Numbered from the stretch's first letter, positions 50,401 through 55,900 are shown. The stretch: DNA of 64,000 nucleotides from Strigamia acuminata (GCA_949358305.1 OX442314.1:10161060-10225059), one strand, 5' to 3'. Notes: generated by a model from the letters alone, not told the origin. Translations and numbers: made by a program.

Positions 50401-51086
50401 CGGGATTTGGCAAAAGAGGCATAAATCCACCGGGATTTTAAGCCATTTGGACTGAAGGCGGAAGGCCAGTGGATTGTCGAATTGAATTAACGTTGTTCGT
50501 TGGGCCGTGTGAGATTGTGCGTGATTTGTGCGAGATTTTTCTTGACGCCAGTTTCGCAGCAAGGAAAAAAAAAATAAGAGATTCAAGTACGTGTGAACCA
50601 ACTTGACTTGAGCCGTTAAGTTGTGCTCTTGAATTAAGTTCTGAGCTTAAGTTAAGCACCTGTGAGCGCTGACTGATAATCTTGCGCCGATCCGGATCAT
50701 TTCTGGCGTGTTAATAAATCGCAGCAGCGGATGATTGCAGGGAATTGGAGCGTTAAATGTGTGCATAATTTTCCCGAAATTACATCATCTTTTTTTTTTG
50801 CAAGTTCTAAAAAGTGACACCAGTTGGAATGTATTTTTCCTCTTAAAAATTGATCTTCTGATGGTTTTCTTTTTCAGAAACGTTATTTTTGCTTTGAATT
50901 AGGGATGTTTTAAATGTTTACGAATTCAAAGATTAAGTGCTTAATTAAGAGTAATTATTCATTTATATTTCCCTTAATTAATAGGACTATGTTAAAATCC
51001 GGCGCCATGAATTTGCAAAACTTCTTGAAGAACACGCTGAAATCGTCCATGAAATTAACAAGTTTGAAGGTGGTGTCACATCTTGA
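5442..51086 (+). CDS. ten-exon gene, unrecognised 488-residue basic Ser/Pro-rich protein
   Basis: Coding exons: 5,442-5,515; 6,077-6,251; 16,871-16,980; 19,513-19,609; 22,205-22,299; 22,912-23,075; 31,947-32,014; 40,356-40,878; 42,196-42,254; 50,985-51,086. Every junction keeps phase, and the sum is 1,467 nt including the TGA. Splice sites are mostly good (GTGAGT, GTAAGT, TTTGCAG, CTTCTAG). The exon 4 donor GTGGAC and the exon 7 acceptor are weak. The start is ATG 5,442, with A at -3. An in-frame ATG at 5,427 would add five residues. Residues 1-150 are basic and Ser/Pro-rich, exon 6 contains HEDILVSYYNTTPKAVDG, exon 8 (174 codons) is charged and Gln/Ala-rich, and the end is acidic and helix-prone (KLLEEHAEIVHEINKF). 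No signal peptide, membrane segment or known catalytic motif is visible. An intracellular scaffold or coiled-coil protein is a guess. Extra exons in the long introns are possible. Confidence 0.6.
7098..7375. mobile_element. fold-back MITE, TTTTAGCG-rich arms
   Basis: The arms contain repeated TCATTTTAGCG on the left and CGCTAAAATGA on the right. The best pairing is about 7,147-7,181 with 7,300-7,332 (CATGTCATTTTAGCGACAC against its complement). The centre is a GC-rich GGGGGG/CCCCCC hairpin around 7,240-7,275. Part of the interior (ACAAGCCG and AAACCAGTAAGGTT) recurs near 63,203-63,253. A similar logic with GCTAAAGTGAAG arms occurs at 45,899-46,013. Confidence 0.7.
7380..7760. repeat. dispersed repeats with inverted partners at 37.5 and 42.6 kb
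   Basis: The stretch around 7,500-7,540 (AACGTTTTCATCATCAAACATG) reappears inverted at 37,528-37,575. The stretch 7,552-7,745 (AATCTTTACATTTTATAAA and TTGTCGAAAATTGGACAAAA) reappears inverted at 42,560-42,740. The 85-residue reading frame over this stretch is not thought to be coding. Confidence 0.6.
8646..8893 (-). CDS. last exon of a Tyr-rich tandem-repeat protein
   Basis: The minus-strand exon follows a good acceptor (TTCTTTTTCAG) and codes about 82 residues to a TAA at 8,646-8,648. It is dominated by Tyr, Ser, Arg and Gln. It starts DYNDYYRSHGGGYPSY and has repeated eight-residue units of the form YYPSYSRQ (24-bp tandem repeat at about 8,720-8,810), then a non-repeat tail. A TTTATT at 8,583-8,588 supplies an AATAAA signal on the coding strand just downstream. 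The previous exon must end in phase 1, but I could not find it upstream. Tyr-rich repeats of this kind suggest a secreted structural or adhesive protein, but nothing here proves secretion. It may be a pseudogene. It lies in intron 2 of the ten-exon gene, on the opposite strand. Confidence 0.5.
9027..9445 (-). repeat. dispersed repeat, inverted relative to 20,095-20,530
   Basis: Shared landmarks, in opposite orientation to the second copy, are ATAAGGCTATA, TTTTCTGCCCCTTAA, GCTGGCTTTGCTGC, the AGTAGTGTTTAAA block and CCTTATACCA with ACATTTTACCCTTATG. A segment beginning ACTCATAAGCAGTTTCC at 9,339 is also found at 43,868. It is probably a non-autonomous element. Ends are not sharply defined in this copy. 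Confidence 0.65.
9554..9890. mobile_element. MITE with 3-bp TCA target duplication
   Basis: TGCTGGGCGCACACA at the left is matched at the right by TGTGTGCGCGCCCAGCA. TCA flanks both ends (9,551-9,553 and 9,891-9,893). Further inward, CGCGATTTCGC pairs with GCGAAATCGCG. CpG content is far above the surroundings. It is related to the element at 1,009-1,165 by end sequence and by the AAGTACTT-containing interior. Confidence 0.75.
10386..10775. repeat. dispersed repeat, copy 2
   Basis: Diverged second copy of the repeat at 1-373, same orientation, recognisable by CAAAAGAGGATTAAAATTAG, CTTCATTTGGACTG and ACACTTGATTAAATACA. No coding potential. Confidence 0.75.
11041..11235. mobile_element. MITE, CCGTATT family, internally repeated
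   Basis: Begins CCGTATTTTATCGAG next to TA and contains several copies of GCGGCTCTTAT and TATTCGAGGGCG. The right end (AATCGGTAAAATTT) is weaker than the left. Relatives sit at 13,757, 20,066-20,597 and 30,413-30,665. Confidence 0.6.
12000..12490. repeat. GTTACGTTA-rich tandem and inverted repeat cluster
   Basis: Units of about 32 bp (TTAGGTAGCTACGTTACCAT) at 12,075-12,165 are followed by units of about 22 bp (ACGTTACTAGACCGTTACAT) to 12,285. The cluster then continues in reverse sense (AACGGTAACGTAACG) to 12,490. The overall arrangement is a large imperfect palindrome, so it is perhaps a mobile element with expanded subterminal repeats. No gene. Confidence 0.6.
13319..13475 (-). pseudogene. 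non-LTR retrotransposon fragment, C-terminal end of ORF2-like protein
   Basis: The minus-strand frame contains YRCTSLWNDLP followed by DVRSS and a basic tail, ending in TAA near 13,319. The pattern Y-R-x(3)-LWN-x-LP followed by a basic tail is typical of the extreme C-terminus of reverse transcriptase proteins of animal non-LTR elements. Only this tail remains, which fits a 5'-truncated LINE. The rest of the frame upstream (to 13,513) is not convincing. Confidence 0.45.
13757..14007. mobile_element. composite of two MITE fragments
   Basis: 13,757-13,846 resembles the left half of the CCGTATT family (GAGCCGCGGCT and AACTGCCA). From 13,847 to 14,007 it resembles the right part of the pogo-like element at 46,017 (ATAACGAATTATCG, AACACCATGTTAAAAAA, ending GATTCGTTATAAAG then CGACTG and TA). 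Either one element inserted into the other, or they recombined. Confidence 0.6.
14691..15308. mobile_element. non-autonomous element with AGGGTTTCTC ends
   Basis: AGGGTTTCTC at the left is matched by GAGAAACCCT at the right. The subterminal regions carry many inverted copies of GGTATTTCGGTATT and AATACCGG. The interior is AT-rich and non-coding. Ends and subterminal repeats suggest the hAT superfamily, but the flanking 8 bp on the two sides do not match, so the class is not proven. Confidence 0.55.
15848..16440. repeat. 21-bp minisatellite, about 28 virtually identical units
   Basis: The unit AAATGCACATTTTTAGATGTA is repeated about 28 times with essentially no variation. Degenerate relatives flank it at 15,755-15,847 and 16,441-16,570. 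Because 21 is a multiple of three and the unit lacks stops in several frames, long reading frames appear on both strands. These are artefacts, not genes. It lies in intron 2 of the ten-exon gene, about 430 bp before exon 3. A4 and T5 tracts alternate with centres exactly 10.5 bp apart. Confidence 0.95.
17290..17700. repeat. tandem repeat, 31-bp unit plus variants
   Basis: The core at about 17,375-17,545 repeats a 31-bp unit (GTAAAAACACGTTAAAACAT followed by CGAATTTTTAG). It is flanked by shorter or degenerate versions with CGAATTTT and AAAACGTTG. Three A/T tracts per unit are spaced about 10.3 bp. No coding function is credible. Confidence 0.85.
18373..18905. mobile_element. MITE with GGTGGGTTCA/TGAATGCACC ends flanked by TA
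   Basis: The left end GGTGGGTTCAAGG and right end TTGAATGCACC are flanked by TA on both sides (18,371-18,372; 18,906-18,907). The left arm AAATCTGATTTTAACTTTG pairs with CAAAGTTAAAATCCGATTT near 18,848. It overlaps, rather than cleanly nests with, the element at 18,436-19,163. Confidence 0.6.
18436..19163. mobile_element. MITE overlapping the previous one, arms with CGGGAGACCGGAAGTGACG
   Basis: The arm 18,436-18,500 (GCGTTTAATCTTAAATGGAT, GATTTCGGGAGACCGGAAGT, TTTTTACGTCATAAA) pairs with 19,070-19,163. The ends resemble GGTTCGCGTTCAATC, so it belongs to the same end-signature group. The interior includes two copies of TGATATTTCGG and gives spurious reading frames on the minus strand. Confidence 0.6.
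19432..19455. repeat. (CT)n microsatellite
   Basis: Uninterrupted CT repeat about 60 bp upstream of exon 4 of the ten-exon gene. It may extend the pyrimidine-rich region but is too far upstream to be the polypyrimidine tract itself. A second, interrupted CT run is at 21,967-21,991. Confidence 0.9.
20066..20597 (+). mobile_element. CCGTATT-ended element carrying the repeat of 9,027-9,445
   Basis: The left end CCGTATTTTACC and right end AGTACGG resemble the CCGTATT MITE ends. The segment 20,525-20,590 is the reverse complement of the right end of the element at 30,413-30,665 (AGCCGCGGCTGAGACACCAA). The interior 20,095-20,530 is the inverted partner of 9,027-9,445, including TTTTAAGGGGCAGAAAATTT. 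No reading frame fits a transposase. Confidence 0.6.
21475..21890. repeat. 31-bp tandem repeat interrupted by a MITE
   Basis: Copies of a 31-bp unit (TTTTGTTCAATTTAGACATT then GAATTTAGTCG) run from 21,490 to 21,714 and resume for about one unit at 21,860-21,890. AATTT tracts occur two to three times per unit. It lies in intron 4, about 300 bp before exon 5. Confidence 0.85.
21717..21857. mobile_element. near-perfect palindromic MITE inserted in the 31-bp array
   Basis: The arms pair over almost the full length, from GGTGCATTCAAAAACTCT at the left to the complement ending GAATGCAGC at the right, with a short central loop near TTGAATTCTTGTTATTCAA. TA flanks both ends. The inner part has TGACGTCATTCCCATTG. 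The array continues after it, so the insertion postdates the array. Confidence 0.85.
23380..23745. repeat. ~21-bp tandem repeat, TGCATTTTTCC type
   Basis: Loose repeats of TGCATTTTTCCGTCTGAAAAT and relatives, most regular at 23,585-23,720. T5 and A4 tracts alternate roughly every 10-11 bp. It follows exon 6 in intron 6. The long reading frame is a by-product of the 21-bp period. Confidence 0.8.
24478..24920. other. CpG-rich block with ~81-bp internal repeat
   Basis: Unlike its surroundings, this block is GC- and CpG-rich. GTCGACGGG followed by a stretch ending ATGCCGCTTT recurs with a spacing of about 81 bp, at 24,534 and 24,615. Later there are several CGACTGT/ACAGTCG words in both orientations. 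A 176-codon frame is open across it, but it begins in a T-run and has no recognisable domain. It may be a terminal or regulatory part of the transposon whose ORFs follow at 25.8-28.2 kb. That link is inference only. Confidence 0.4.
25829..26534 (-). CDS. RGG/SRG-rich, Lys/Glu-rich ORF, probable transposon accessory protein
   Basis: The minus-strand frame has 234 codons and starts MATSKWTIVGGKLKRRHE. An N-terminal duplicated segment (IVNQPIEVHENTEPN, twice) is followed by a middle of SRGANSRGSRG and GRGRGRGRDG repeats (about residues 70-135), then a highly charged Lys/Glu coiled segment (about 155-200). RGG repeats usually bind RNA or single-stranded nucleic acid. No catalytic motif is visible. 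The frame runs over a good donor (AGAGCAT then GTAAGT at about 25,880), so the true C-terminus is probably spliced. It is divergent from the transposase ORF at 27,159, with a roughly 620-bp shared upstream region, which suggests the two belong to one mobile element. Confidence 0.5.
26988..27121. promoter_or_regulatory. ~62-bp direct repeat in the presumed bidirectional promoter
   Basis: A unit containing TGTTCAAATTGTACAA, AAAAGTTGTGTGAAACCATT and CTGTTATTGTGGAACC occurs twice head to tail, just upstream of the transposase ATG. It sits between the two divergent ORFs. A promoter or transposase-binding role is plausible but not shown. Confidence 0.5.
27159..28241 (+). pseudogene. Mutator-like transposase ORF (VDGSW type), 3' part lost by frameshift
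   Basis: The frame of 360 codons begins with a Lys-rich tail (MAPRKKVYPSKSPKHSRAAR), likely DNA-binding or nuclear. About residues 128-165 hold paired cysteines (CNFGGE...CSKVMCNKC). Residues 250-345 carry the catalytic-type blocks TAIVDGSWSKRSYGHGYN, HCVICKSS, NWHGTSTGMEADI and KIVGDGDSS, with acidic residues at the positions expected for a DDE/D nuclease. This block order is that of the Mutator-like transposase domain found in many invertebrate transposons. The frame stops just after the second acidic block, where an 8-bp direct duplication (AAGGCGTT at 28,224-28,231 and 28,232-28,239) shifts the frame. The third catalytic residue and C-terminus are missing, so this copy is most likely inactive. 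Terminal inverted repeats were not located. Confidence 0.75.
28796..29118. repeat. 20-bp tandem repeat, about 16 units
   Basis: GGAGAGATTCAGAAGGATTT repeated about 16 times with few substitutions. It is strongly purine-rich on the + strand, unlike the A-tract arrays elsewhere. It gives overlapping spurious frames reading like ERFRRIWRDSEGF. Degenerate AAATC-rich relatives continue to about 29,510. Confidence 0.9.
30040..30345. repeat. dispersed repeat related to 49,437-49,500
   Basis: The right end (GGACAGACGGACAT, CGTTTTATTAGACT, then GGTTTAGAAGTCTAAAAC) is the reverse complement of the start of the segment at 49,437 (GTTTTAGACTTCTAAACCTG). TTAGACTTCTAAACTCC at 30,052 may be the other end. 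Non-autonomous element, class unknown. Confidence 0.5.
30413..30665. mobile_element. CCGTATT-family MITE, most complete copy
   Basis: Ends CCGTATTTTATCG and AATACGG are flanked by TA on both sides. Subterminal AGAGCCGCGGCTCTTAT and AGCCGCGGCTACTAAT are related inverted blocks. The TA duplication points to the Tc1/mariner group or a relative. No ORF. Confidence 0.7.
32015..33575. other. intron 7, AT-rich, no gene seen
   Basis: AT-rich intronic DNA with T-runs and a TTTATTTATTTA stretch near 32,205. The segment around 32,400-32,480 resembles part of the interior of the element at 35,111-35,744 (GTGCTCTACTACGTGGAAAAG against the related TGTTCTACTAAGCGGAAT). No reading frame or RNA gene was supported. 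Confidence 0.6.
33576..33651 (-). tRNA. tRNA-Asp-like sequence with altered anticodon, probable pseudogene
   Basis: On the minus strand a 76-nt cloverleaf can be drawn. The acceptor stem TCCTCGA pairs with TCCAGGA with one mismatch. The D arm holds a good A box (TAGTATAATGGTTAGTA). The anticodon stem pairs at four of five positions, with loop CTGGCAA. The T arm is CTGCG/CGCAG. The 5' half closely resembles animal tRNA-Asp, whose loop carries GTC. Here the triplet reads GGC. The B-box region is degenerate and the T loop lacks TTCRA, which argues against a working gene. A TTTTT run follows about 16 nt after the 3' end. It could also be the head of a SINE. Confidence 0.5.
34262..34670 (-). CDS. 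possible minus-strand exons, unidentified
   Basis: A protein-like frame on the minus strand (SEQYPTQSNPTSFSIYF, then EHYSTLIRGTLSDLDGWSR) follows a candidate acceptor, CTACTGTACAG, near 34,447. It reaches either a donor (GTACTT near 34,311) or a stop near 34,262. About 110 bp upstream, a good donor (ACGTGG then GTAAGT, about 34,598) ends another open stretch that begins at an ATG near 34,668. The phases of the two do not join in the frame that starts at this ATG. This could be a degenerating gene or a transposon fragment. Confidence 0.25.
34949..35060. repeat. partial copy of the CCATTGGAAAA element
   Basis: Shares AAAAATGAGG, CAGGTGATACGATCATGTGA and GGGCGGAG/GGGTGGAG-type segments with 41,623-41,763. 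Only the left half and centre are clear here. Confidence 0.55.
35111..35744. mobile_element. non-autonomous element with GTCTTATAC ends
   Basis: The left end GTCTTATACCATGTTCACAC is matched by the reverse complement of the right end (GTGTGGACATGGTCGTATAAGAC, with a 3-bp insertion). Internal words GATCAGATCC and GTTCACACCA occur in both arms. It contains the second palindromic element at 35,418-35,649. Confidence 0.7.
35418..35649. mobile_element. palindromic element nested inside 35,111-35,744
   Basis: GATCTATACTCAAAACCACC at the left pairs with the complement at the right, and pairing continues through CCAACGTTGATCTATTTCA. The centre contains GTGTTCTACTAAGCGGAATAG. The nested position dates it as younger than the outer element, unless it is an original part of it. 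Confidence 0.65.
36470..36685. repeat. GC-rich segment with GGGCACAG/GGGCGCC repeats
   Basis: Much more GC-rich than its flanks, with repeated GGGCACAG and GGGCGCCGG and words TGGGCTGCAGCCCAGG and TAGCCCAGGG facing each other. The two long frames across it do not look coding. It resembles the end of a hAT-type repeat, but no boundaries are certain. Confidence 0.45.
37633..37993. mobile_element. MITE with ~38-bp arms
   Basis: ACTCAAGTGGAGCCCTGGAA and CTGGGCTCCCATTGGCC at the left are matched by GGCCAATGGGAGCCCAG and TTCCAGGGCTCCTCTTGAGT at the right. The interior is AT-rich. A fragment with the same GTGTAGTAATCC/ACACCAG motif order sits at 37,015-37,060. Confidence 0.75.
38803..39140. repeat. 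20-bp tandem repeat, about 16 units
   Basis: GGACCAAAAATTCATTTTTT and variants repeat with A5 and T6 tracts in each unit. The array degenerates at both ends. It lies in intron 7, and the 77- and 100-codon frames over it (FWTKNSFFGPKI) are artefacts. Confidence 0.9.
39141..40355. other. 3' part of intron 7, no gene seen
   Basis: AT-rich with long T-runs (39,570-39,680; 39,840-39,960), a CGATCTGCCGTG-type island near 39,800, and GATGGCGG/CCGCCATG words near 39,990 and 40,197. Nothing supports an exon or RNA gene. Confidence 0.55.
41623..41763. mobile_element. short MITE with CCATTGGAAAA ends
   Basis: TACCATTGGAAAAATGA at the left is matched by TAATTTTCCAATGGT at the right, about 140 bp apart. 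A fragment of the same family is at 34,949. No ORF. Confidence 0.65.
42560..42740. repeat. inverted partner of 7,552-7,745
   Basis: TTGTCCAATTTTCGACAA, ATTTTTATAAAATGTAAAG and GATTCGGCTGAATGTCG match the reverse complement of the 7.6-kb segment. It follows exon 9 by about 300 bp. Confidence 0.6.
42745..43866. other. intron 9 segment, less AT-rich, no gene seen
   Basis: 42,750-43,110 is noticeably less AT-rich than the surrounding intron, and frames are open on the minus strand, but no motif or splice pair is convincing. The rest is ordinary AT-rich sequence. Confidence 0.4.
43866..44475. mobile_element. possible element with GTACTCATAAG ends
   Basis: GTACTCATAAGCAG at 43,867 faces CTTATGAGTACT at about 44,462. 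AACCAGTCTGCCAACAG and GTTAGCAGATGATC are further inside. A solo left-end copy starts at 9,339. The pairing is short, so this is tentative. Confidence 0.4.
45899..46013. mobile_element. short fold-back MITE containing TTAGG repeats
   Basis: GCTTCACTTTAGCAAC and GATGCCGTTTTT at the left are opposed by AAAAACGGCGTCGCTAAAGTGAAG at the right. Between the arms GGTTA is repeated about five times (45,960-45,981). It lies directly beside the pogo-like element. Confidence 0.6.
46017..46200. mobile_element. pogo/Tigger-like MITE, 184 bp, TA-flanked
   Basis: CAGTCAAAATTCTTTATAAC at the left and the complement of GTTATAAAGAGTTTTGACTG at the right form 27-bp inverted ends, with TA on both sides. The interior has repeated CGTTATA(T/A)CGA words. 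CAGTC ends with a TA duplication and ATAACGAA repeats are typical of pogo/Tigger-type Tc1/mariner derivatives. A partial copy is at 13,847-14,007. Confidence 0.8.
46895..46985. mobile_element. solo end of the GGTGCGTTCA element
   Basis: GGTGCGTTCACTTTGCGAAA next to TA is followed by GGAAAG...CTTTTCTT and CCGGAAATGACC, matching the left part of 61,987-62,978. No matching right end was found nearby. Confidence 0.6.
46986..48058. other. intron 9 segment, no gene seen
   Basis: AT-rich intronic sequence. Short frames (62 codons at 47,095) have no support from motifs, splice sites or composition. Confidence 0.5.
48059..48248. mobile_element. mariner-like MITE, ~190 bp
   Basis: AGGGTGTCCCAAAATTAACG and CAAGATTTGAATTTGC at the left are matched by GCAAATTCAAATCTTGCGTC and AATTTTGGGACACCCT at the right. 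The ends resemble those of mariner-type elements. The centre holds CTAACCCTAAACCTAACCCTAA, a chance telomere-like word. Confidence 0.8.
48249..50984. other. last part of intron 9, repeat fragments only
   Basis: 49,437-49,500 matches the element at 30,040-30,345 in inverse orientation. Around 49,890-49,960 a short palindrome (TGCACAACATTTACACGAAT and complement) is seen. 50,150-50,700 is less AT-rich and has opposing frames, none with coding features. Exon 10 follows a TTTCCCTTAATTAATAG acceptor. Confidence 0.5.
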
Positions 51087-51105
51087 ACCAAAGAAGAAGA
51101 AAAAA

Positions 51106-51111
51106 AATAAA
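51106..51111 (+). terminator. polyadenylation signal of the ten-exon gene
   Basis: AATAAA 20 nt after the TGA at 51,084-51,086. This would give a very short 3' UTR. Other A/T-rich candidates follow, so use of this site is likely but not certain. Confidence 0.45.
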
Positions 51112-52791
51112 TTATCATTTCCTATGGTTTCTTCTTCTCTGTTTTGATTAAAAAGTTTAATTTACAAGAATTAATTACCAAACATTAAAATAGATGGTTT
51201 TCTAGAAAAGAAAAAAAAAATACAATTTTTAATTTAATTTAATTTTTTTTTTTTTTAATTTTTTTTTTTTTTTTAAATAAAAAGAACAAAATTATTGATT
51301 TATACGAAGAAGTTGCTACAATTTTTCCCCTTTCAAACATGCAGTGCTGTATAATCAATAATCGATAGGTTATCGTGAGAAAAAACTAAGCTGTTGTAGA
51401 AGCCTAAATATAAACTTTTGTTTGTTATTAATTATTGTGATATCGTAAGTAATTTTTCTTCTTTTTTTATTTTTTTTTTATTTATTTATTTATTTTTTTT
51501 GTTTGTTTTACATTTTTGTTTGGAAGGCTTGAGAATTAATCGGAGAGATCATTAAATACCTGTAGAACTTCTCATTGATTAAAGTAAAATAAAATTACAA
51601 ACTCTTGACCAAAAGTGGACCGTGTAGAGTCTTCCAGTGACTGACCTTCACTTATGATTATACGCATTAAATACGTAAATAAATAATTAATAAAATGTGA
51701 CTAATTAATTGCAAGTTTTAGCATAATTTGTCGTTCATCTGTACAGTGAGTTTTATGTTATCATTTTTTGTTTTCCGTCTTTTTGAAAATAAATACGAAG
51801 AAATATTATATAGAGCATAACTTTTGAAAAGACAAGGATTTTGTTTTCGTGAATATTGTGATGAAATACTTAAAATGTTTGATTATTTTATTTAGTTTTT
51901 GTTTTTGCTGTTATTTTGTAGTTATTTTAAATTGTGTAAAATGCTCTCGAGGGTTTTAGTTTAATTCGTCAATTGGATTAATAACAATGTGTAATAAAAA
52001 CGTTGAATAAATTAAAATAAAATGTACGAAGGGACGGTGAAATTGGTTTTTGAAATTTCAAATGTGAAATACGGTAAATTTTAACGAAAACCGCAACGAT
52101 AATTATCTGTAATCTGATAGGTTTGAAAATGGTCACCTGACAATTAACTCTGCCCTGATTGGTCGTTAAAAAATGGCGGAAATGGCGGCTCGAATTTTTA
52201 CCGCATTCACACTTGATTTTTTGATAAATTATCATATTTATCGGGTGGGTACGCAGGATTTAACCGTGTTTCGTAACGCGGTGAGTGTTGTTTTTATTTT
52301 TTCCACAGAATTAGGGGAATTTGATTATATATAGTGCAGCTTCGCAAACAACGAAATCAAATGTGGTGTAGTAATGTTAATTGGCTAGTTGATATGTTTT
52401 TATTTTGCTGGCTAAACCGTGAAATGAGATAAAGTTGAATGGAAGTTTGTAATTCTACTTCAAAGCAATAAGTATTGTTATATATTAGTACAAAAAAATT
52501 AAAAAAAAAATAAAGAAAAAGATAAATGAATGTTTTTTGTAACATGTAATTTAATTTGTATACTTAGTTGATCTATTTTTGTCCAAGTCAACTGTAAAAT
52601 CAAACTTCAAATTTGAAGATAAATTTTTATTAAAATTATTTTGGGCTTTGCCTTGATTATTTAACATTTATTCATTTATTCATATCGATCATTCTCACAT
52701 CGTCAAAAACGACGTTTCACAACTCCCCGAGATTTATATTTTCTTACCTTGAAATTCTAGAACAACGAAACTAATGAGAAACATGAAACGT
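51112..52791. other. convergent intergenic region
   Basis: Lies between the 3' end of the ten-exon gene (+) and the 3' end of TDRD9 (-). Very AT-rich, with long T-runs at 51,235-51,275 and 51,470-51,500. No supported exon, RNA or repeat family. Short frames here look random. Confidence 0.6.
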
Positions 52792-52797
52792 TTTATT
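52792..52797 (-). terminator. polyadenylation signal of TDRD9
   Basis: TTTATT on the + strand reads AATAAA on the coding strand, about 140 nt after the TDRD9 stop at 52,939. It is the first such hexamer downstream that suits a normal 3' UTR. Confidence 0.5.
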
Positions 52798-52938
52798 ATC
52801 GAATTACAAAAATTACAAAAATAGAAAATGAAAAAATAAAAAATAACAATTTTTGGTTTTAAATTATGAGATGTTTAACCCGTAAATCAAAGAAAATCTT
52901 TGGTAGAAATGATTTCAAAACAAAAAAATATGATTTCA

Positions 52939-55900
52939 CTACTCGAGGTAAAATCGCACTCGTTCTCGATGCTGCATCAACTTCAAATGAATTTTTAATT
53001 CGCTGAACGAGCAGATTGTGACCTTGCAAAACAGACATTCGACTCTCTTGAATATCAGCTCGCTGCCACTAAAAAAAAAATAACAAAAAAAAAATTATTA
53101 AAAAAAAAATCAATAAATAAATAATTAATTTCAACGTACTAATCGTGCATATCATTCAACGCCTTCAAATGCGAATAAAGTTCAGGATGGATGAATCGAA
53201 TGCCCTTAATTAAAACTTTATTGGCGTCTTCGTCCTCCCATTCTTGGCACATAACCCTGTCTTCCGGAACTTTCCCCCACATAAATCCATGTCGGAAATA
53301 TTCCCTCTCAGTAGTCCGCCTCTGCATGCACAAAAACCTGCAAAAACAAAAATCAATAACAAAATATAAAATCACAAACTTTAAATGCAAAACTCACTTT
53401 CTCAGCGAATTTCTACACTTTTCCTGCGACCTAATAACCATCGAATCCGCGACCAATTCCGACGAAGTTTGCCTCAAACACCCGTGAATAGCCACCCGTA
53501 GAGAATTAATCTAAAAACAAAATTGTATTAATTTTATATATTATTAATAAAAAAAAAAATATATATATCATCACTGACGGTTTTTAAATCGTCTTCTGTG
53601 ATTTCCGTATCGAAAGCGATCTCCATATCGTGTTCCTCGTAGAGCGACGTTTTCGTCTGCGGATCGAACCCCAAACCGCACAAAGCGCCGGTGTATCGAG
53701 AGAACTTTGCGTTACACCTTTAAAAAAATTTATAAATTAAAATAATAAATAAATCTCGTAAAAACATTTTTTAAAAAAACCTCATCTCGACTTCAGGTGC
53801 GAATATCATAGAAATCAATGCTGGCAAATTGTGAATGTTGGGTAAAAGCGTCGTGTTTCGCACAAGCATTACTTCATTGCTCGCATTGAAACCCACTGTC
53901 GCCCCAACCATCATCCGCGCGCACACGTCTTGCGGCTCGGCGTCCAACACTACTGAATTCACGCTGCACATATCGATCCGAACGGGCCTTTTGAATCAAA
54001 TAAATTAAATAAATAAATAACAATAATTAAATTTATTTATCGATTATTTTTACCTCAATATCCCGCATTTTTGCAAACTCGCAAACGTCACTTCGAGCGG
54101 ACTGTGAGGGCCTTTAAGGTGCAACTGAATTTTCCAATTAAATTTTCCATTAAAACACAATTTTATCGTTTGTTTTTTTTATAATTTTTCTTCACTTTAT
54201 TCTGCGTGTGCTTCAAATCCGCACTCCGCATATCCCCCAAATAGATACAATCGTCCTCGTCGAAATTCGCGATGTTGTTGTCTGCGTATTCGTCGTAATT
54301 TTCACGTAAACTATGATTTTGCTGCAAAAAAAAAAAAAAATCGCAACAAAATCAAATAACAATAAAAATAAACGCACGATTTTTATACCTTCGACAAATA
54401 AGATTCTTCCGCTCTTTCCGCCAACTCGTCGTTCACTAACTGCTCATTAATAGACAAATTCTTCAAGTCTCCGCCGATTTTCAACTCGAGATGAACGACT
54501 CGTTGCACGACCGAATAAACCTGAAAACAGAGAAATTAAAAATGTATTCCGAAAAATAATTATTCACAATTCTAACCAGACAATGGACAGACTCGGGCTT
54601 GGCATTCTCCGTCATGTGTTTAATGTATTTCACAGCTCGATCGCTCCATCCAGTGTGGCTGTGCTCGGCCCTCGGTTTGATTTCCGACAGCGCGAACTCA
54701 AAAGCCAATGCCGGACTATCCAAAACCGGAAAAACCTCCACATCGAGCGGTCGGAGGTCACTTTTCTGGACATTTTCCACGAAACCATAATCGTAAAATG
54801 TCACCTGAAATAATTGTTTCGTTTTAGATTTATTTATTTACGTTTTTGAAGCAAAAAAACGAAATTTACGGTAATTTCGGACGAATCGACTTTCTCGACT
54901 CGTGCTCGGCAATAAGGTCTGAGGTAAGTCGTGTGTTTTAGGCTCGTGCAAGGTGCCAAACACAAGGTGCCAGGAATTACCATTTCCGCCGGCTGGAATA
55001 AACAAATTAATTTAATAACAAAAATAAAAAAAATAAATTTTTCGAGTTTACTTACGGGTTCGTCTCGAATTCCACTCTCGTTCACGAAACCTAACATTCG
55101 TTTCAGCTCCGTTTCGGTGTCCACGTCGGCGTATTGCGCCCAAAATGTCGAGTGGTAAGGGATCTGGCGAGACGGTTGCTGATTTGTAATGGAAAATTTA
55201 ATTTTTGCGTTAAATTTAATGCAATATTTTTTTTAATTTTTTTTAATGTTTTTTTTTTACCCAAATGACTTTGATGTAGAACATATTCCTGTTTATAGGA
55301 GGAAGTTTTGGCCTGTCCAAGTCAGATTTCGCCGTGAGGGAGATCCTACAACAAAAATATTTTGAATGAATCGTTTTTTTAAATTTTTTATGTATTTTAC
55401 TTGTTCGAACGAAGATTCGTGCATCCTAAACCCTGTTTCTGTTTCATAATTTCAATCGCCTGCATTTGTCTCCTAACCGTATCTGGTGTCAGCATCATTA
55501 ATGTAAATTTCTCACGTAATTGCCTAATAAAAACAAATTTAATCAAATATAAAATCAAATGCCATAAAATTCGATCAAATTTTATCAAATTTAATCAAAT
55601 TTAACGAAATTTAATCAAATTTAATCAAATTTAATCAAAATTAACGAAATTTAATCAAATTTAATCAAATTTAATCAAAATTAGTCAAAATTTCATCAAA
55701 TTTAGTCAAAATATCAACAAATTTTGTCAAAATTTCATCAAAATTTCATCAAATTTCATCATAATTTCATCAAAATTTCATCAAATTTCATCAAATTTCA
55801 TCAAAATTTCATCAAAATTTCATCAAAATTTCATCAAATGAATGACATTTTACCTTCTTTTCACAGCCAGATAAACCGCAGCCAAAACCATACCATCAAA

